The position numbers and the translations under genes are program-made. From Promethearchaeota archaeon (GTDB lineage: Archaea > Asgardarchaeota > Lokiarchaeia > Sigynarchaeales > SOKP01): a stretch of DNA of 7,623 bases. The stretch spans positions 1-7,623 of the forward strand of contig WJKD01000186.1 in assembly GCA_014729315.1 (NCBI GenBank), read 5' to 3'. The notes beneath the pieces are model-generated. The model was not told the DNA's origin and made no database searches. It saw only the letters and a list, made by a program, of their open reading frames with translations. Every line of letters starts with the position of its first letter. Position 1 is the stretch's first letter. Shown piece after piece: positions 5,675-7,623 of this stretch.

Positions 5675-5688
5675 CTATTTAATTTATG
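5675..5688 (-). promoter_or_regulatory. Candidate TATA box of PAC2 paralogue A
   Basis: The minus strand reads CATAAATTAAATAG, centred about 50 bp upstream of the start codon. A start site near 5655 would give a leader of about 25 nt, similar to that predicted for paralogue B. Confidence 0.4.
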
Positions 5689-5719
5689 AAATGGAGATAT
5701 TAAAATAAATCTATTTAAT

Positions 5720-5741
5720 AAAAATTAAGGAGAGAAAAAAA
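5720..5741 (-). terminator. T-tract terminator of PAC2 paralogue B
   Basis: On the minus strand, seven T residues (5741-5735) and then five more (5724-5720) follow the paralogue B stop by about 80 nt. They are preceded by the tandem 10-mers at 5746-5765. This separates the two PAC2 transcription units. Confidence 0.5.
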
Positions 5742-5745
5742 CTCT

Positions 5746-5765
5746 TTAGATTCTCTTAGATTCTC
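5746..5765. repeat. Tandem 10-bp repeat in the PAC2 intergenic spacer
   Basis: TTAGATTCTC occurs twice head to tail, and a degraded third copy (TTAAATTTCA) follows at 5766-5775. It lies in the 3' untranslated region of paralogue B, just before its T-tract. It may be simple slippage; a processing or termination role cannot be judged. Confidence 0.6.
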
Positions 5766-5821
5766 TTAAATTTCACGAGTAAAGGAAAAAAATCGATTAT
5801 ACCTTGTAGAAACATTATGTT

Positions 5822-6619
5822 TTACTGATAATATTGCGTATATCCTTGCTTACCCGCCTCGGGCAACTGTTGTTTTCGATATTGCTGAGCCTTTTCTGCC
5901 AGTTCAAGCATTTGTTTTTTAATGTTTTTTCCTTCCTCTATTAGTTTAGAGGTATCTATCTCTAATCCAAAGTAATCGTTTAGGACTTCTATTAACGCCG
6001 CAGCACCTTCAGGAGTAGGGATCTGGTAAACGGGTGTAAATAATGCTAAAGGCTTAAGGCGGTTCGTTAACGCCTCGTTAATTATTGTTGCTTCTGGTCC
6101 GGCAATTATTCCTCTTTCGATTTTTTTGATGTCGTGTTCTTCAAAAAAGTCTATTGAGTCGTGTTCCGCTGCGTAATAGATTGGAAAATCGTCAATCATT
6201 CCCTTTTGTGGTATACCTTGAAAAACCAATATTCTCTGCGCTTGAACGTCTTCACTTAAAGCCCAGTTACAGATGGTTTTTGCTAAATCGTTATAAGCTG
6301 AAGAAATTTGAAAAGGCACTTCGCATATACCAATAATTAGGTTAAATTTTGGAGTATAATATAATCGGAAGGGATGTTTAAGAATTCCTTCGTAAAAGAC
6401 TGCGATTGGCGGTAAATATTCGCTCGTGACGAATCCAATTTCCTTGATGTCTGGAATCTGGTCAACAAGCGTGTTACCAATAATAGGTCCAAGCAATCCA
6501 ACGCCCGCAAAACCTAAAAGCACCGTCGCTCCTTTTTGAATTTCAACGCGTATATCTTCTATTACGACCTTGGATTTTTTACCCGGTTCGCATACGTACT
6601 CTTTTTTTATTTTCGGCAT
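5822..6619 (-). CDS. PAC2-family protein (proteasome assembly chaperone-like), paralogue B
   Basis: This is the second PAC2 protein, 265 residues from the ATG at 6619, the same length as paralogue A. It shows VLLGFAGVGLLGPIIGNTL (33-51), EIGFVTSEYLPPIAVFYEG (60-78), FNLIIGICEVPF (92-103), ILVFQGIPQKG (130-140), AGPEATIINEAL (173-184) and IPTPEGAAALIEVLN (200-214). A charged C-terminal helix (226-250) and a short linker precede the same last six residues as paralogue A, again giving a Tyr-Tyr-Gln HbYX-type end. The frame is open four codons further to a GTG at 6631. I prefer the ATG because GGTGAT, complementary to the archaeal 16S rRNA 3' end (AUCACC), lies seven bases before it and overlaps that GTG, and because the N-terminus then aligns with paralogue A. 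Differences between the paralogues concentrate in residues 22-32 and 152-170, which may set partner preference; the core is nearly unchanged. The gene has its own promoter and terminator. Confidence 0.9.
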   Translation of the reverse strand: MPKIKKEYVCEPGKKSKVVIEDIRVEIQKGATVLLGFAGVGLLGPIIGNTLVDQIPDIKEIGFVTSEYLPPIAVFYEGILKHPFRLYYTPKFNLIIGICEVPFQISSAYNDLAKTICNWALSEDVQAQRILVFQGIPQKGMIDDFPIYYAAEHDSIDFFEEHDIKKIERGIIAGPEATIINEALTNRLKPLALFTPVYQIPTPEGAAALIEVLNDYFGLEIDTSKLIEEGKNIKKQMLELAEKAQQYRKQQLPEAGKQGYTQYYQ

Positions 6620-6666
6620 AGTATTAATCACCCAATCTTAAAGCTAACATTGTCAACATTCAAGTT

Positions 6667-6678
6667 ACTATATAATTT
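6667..6678 (-). promoter_or_regulatory. Candidate TATA box of PAC2 paralogue B
   Basis: AAATTATATAGT on the minus strand is centred about 53 bp upstream of the start codon. It predicts a start site near 6646 and a leader of roughly 27 nt. A second TATA-like stretch (AATTATATAAATC) lies further upstream, around 6732-6745. Confidence 0.45.
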
Positions 6679-6783
6679 ATTTACATTTAAAAATTCGATT
6701 TACAAATTATTTATTAGGTCCACTGATCTCATTAGATTTATATAATTAATTAAAATAACGATAAAAATGAAAATTAATAATTA

Positions 6784-6800
6784 GAAATAAAGAAAAAGGA
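6784..6800 (-). terminator. T-rich terminator of the rubrerythrin gene
   Basis: The minus strand reads TCCTTTTTCTTTATTTC about 15-30 nt after the stop codon, a typical archaeal T-cluster without a hairpin. Confidence 0.5.
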
Positions 6801-6815
6801 ATATATGGGTAGGAC

Positions 6816-7364
6816 TTACGTGAAGCTTTTAAACATTTCTCTTTTAGCTCCACATATGGGACATTTATCTGGCGCATCTCCTTCTAAAGTATACCCGCAG
6901 ACCCCACAAACCTGAACTGGCCCTATTTCATCATCTATTTGTTTATCAACAGCTTCCTTTGCTTTTTTATACATCTTCAAGTGTTCTTGTTCCGTATTAT
7001 ATGCCCAATTGAACGTTTTAAAAGCTCCATCTTCTCCTTGGAGCTTTGCAACTTCCATATAGACGGGGTACATTTCTTCTACTTCAAAAGCTTCGCCCAT
7101 TATTGCTAAACCTAAATTTTTAGAAGTATCGCCTGGACCAAAAGTTCCGCCACTATTTGCCGTAAACCCTCCATCTAAGTGCTTCAATTCTCTGTAATGA
7201 TCGCCTGCGTGAATATATTCCGCGTGAGCAATAGCCCTAAAAAGACGTGCGACATTTGGAAAATCTTCCCTCTCAGCGATATTCGCAAAATGTAAATACC
7301 TCATATGTGCCATGCTTTCGCCTCCAAAGGCGTTTAAAAGATGTTGCTGTGTTATTTCTTTCAT
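6816..7364 (-). CDS. Rubrerythrin
   Basis: The 182-residue protein has the full rubrerythrin architecture. A four-helix diiron domain carries Glu16 (GESMAHMRY), Glu49/His52 (AEYIH), Glu91/Glu94 (GEAFEVEEMYP) and Glu125/His128 (TEQEH). A C-terminal rubredoxin-like domain binds Fe(SCys)4 through Cys153/156 and Cys168/171 (CGVCG and CPICG). It reduces hydrogen peroxide to water in the cytosol of anaerobes, using electrons from rubredoxin or a similar donor. The frame is open seven codons further upstream to a TTG at 7385, but I place the start at the ATG at 7364. AGAGGT (7374-7379) lies nine bases before that ATG, and the family's N-terminus begins just there. The long upstream spacing and strong promoter fit a monocistronic stress gene. 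All metal ligands are present, with nothing odd in sequence. Confidence 0.95.
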   Translation of the reverse strand: MKEITQQHLLNAFGGESMAHMRYLHFANIAEREDFPNVARLFRAIAHAEYIHAGDHYRELKHLDGGFTANSGGTFGPGDTSKNLGLAIMGEAFEVEEMYPVYMEVAKLQGEDGAFKTFNWAYNTEQEHLKMYKKAKEAVDKQIDDEIGPVQVCGVCGYTLEGDAPDKCPICGAKREMFKSFT

Positions 7365-7420
7365 TAAAATCTTACCTCTTTTCAAACTATTTATTCATGG
7401 GTATTTAGAGTTCTAATTGT

Positions 7421-7435
7421 AATTTATATATAAAA
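7421..7435 (-). promoter_or_regulatory. Rubrerythrin TATA box
   Basis: TTTTATATATAAATT on the minus strand, preceded by an A-rich stretch suited to TFB binding, is the best promoter match in the window. It predicts a start site near 7403 and a leader of about 38 nt before the ATG at 7364. Confidence 0.6.
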
Positions 7436-7623
7436 CTATTTTTTAGAAATTAAAAGTCTGAATAGTTTAAAGGTAATGAGCTAAAAGTAAAATTTCTTTA
7501 AAAAAAATGAATAGTTGTAAATTGCAAATTAAGAAATTGTATTAATGTTTCAACTTTGATCCGGAAAATATTACGGAGAATAATTAATCTCTTAGAAAAT
7601 TTTGAAAAACTTACTTTATTCCA

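Noticed and set aside
6620..6631. GTG at 6631 as start of PAC2 paralogue B
   Set aside because: It overlaps the GGTGAT ribosome binding site and adds four residues absent from paralogue A; the ATG at 6619 fits better.
7365..7385. TTG at 7385 as start of rubrerythrin
   Set aside because: The AGAGGT ribosome binding site lies inside this extension and is correctly spaced for the ATG at 7364, where the family N-terminus begins.
7507..7623. Open minus-strand frame of about 39 codons running in from the right edge, ending before a T8 run
   Set aside because: The translation (WNKVSFSKFSKRLIILRNIF and onward) shows no motif, and in AT-rich DNA such a stretch can be chance. The T-run could be a terminator of an upstream gene, but the window is too short to tell.

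Overview
The window is AT-rich and reads as archaeal. Genes are dense but mostly have their own promoters. Start codons include ATG, GTG and TTG, and the upstream signals are TATA-box-like and lie about 40-70 bp ahead of several starts. Gene ends are followed by T-rich tracts on the coding strand, not by bacterial GC hairpins. The gene content points the same way: two PAC2-family proteasome-assembly-chaperone-like proteins, a corrinoid protein with a UroD/MtaA-like methyltransferase, a polyferredoxin, a rubrerythrin, and a longin/roadblock-like small protein at the left edge. The last is typical of Asgard archaea, so a Lokiarchaeia-like Asgard genome is my best guess. This is inference, because no rRNA or other phylogenetic marker is present.

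Layout. At 1-411 (minus, cut by the window edge) is a longin/roadblock-like protein. At 635-2387 (minus) is a two-gene operon: a corrinoid-binding protein followed one base later by a UroD/MtaA-family methyltransferase. A 672-bp intergenic stretch (2388-3059) rich in inverted repeats separates this operon from the only plus-strand gene. That gene (3060-4127) encodes a protein with an apparent ribbon-helix-helix N-terminus and a possible V4R-like sensory middle, and it is a candidate regulator. Converging on it is a minus-strand ferredoxin with four four-cysteine motifs (4154-4591). Two PAC2 paralogues in tandem (4833-5630 and 5822-6619) and a rubrerythrin (6816-7364) follow, all on the minus strand, each with its own apparent promoter and T-rich terminator.

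How the genes may work together. The corrinoid protein keeps its DxHxxG cobalamin-ligand motif and is translationally coupled to a methyltransferase-fold protein, so the pair should move a one-carbon group through a corrinoid. The partner lacks the usual His-x-Cys...Cys zinc ligands of the MtaA/MtbA branch and also lacks the hallmark residues of true uroporphyrinogen decarboxylase, so the acceptor is unknown. The divergent RHH protein may control this operon. The ferredoxin could supply low-potential electrons, for example for corrinoid reduction, but only proximity suggests this. Both PAC2 paralogues end in the same six residues and carry a C-terminal HbYX-type motif (Tyr-Tyr-Gln), the signature used to dock onto the 20S proteasome alpha ring. 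The rubrerythrin indicates an anaerobe that detoxifies peroxide.
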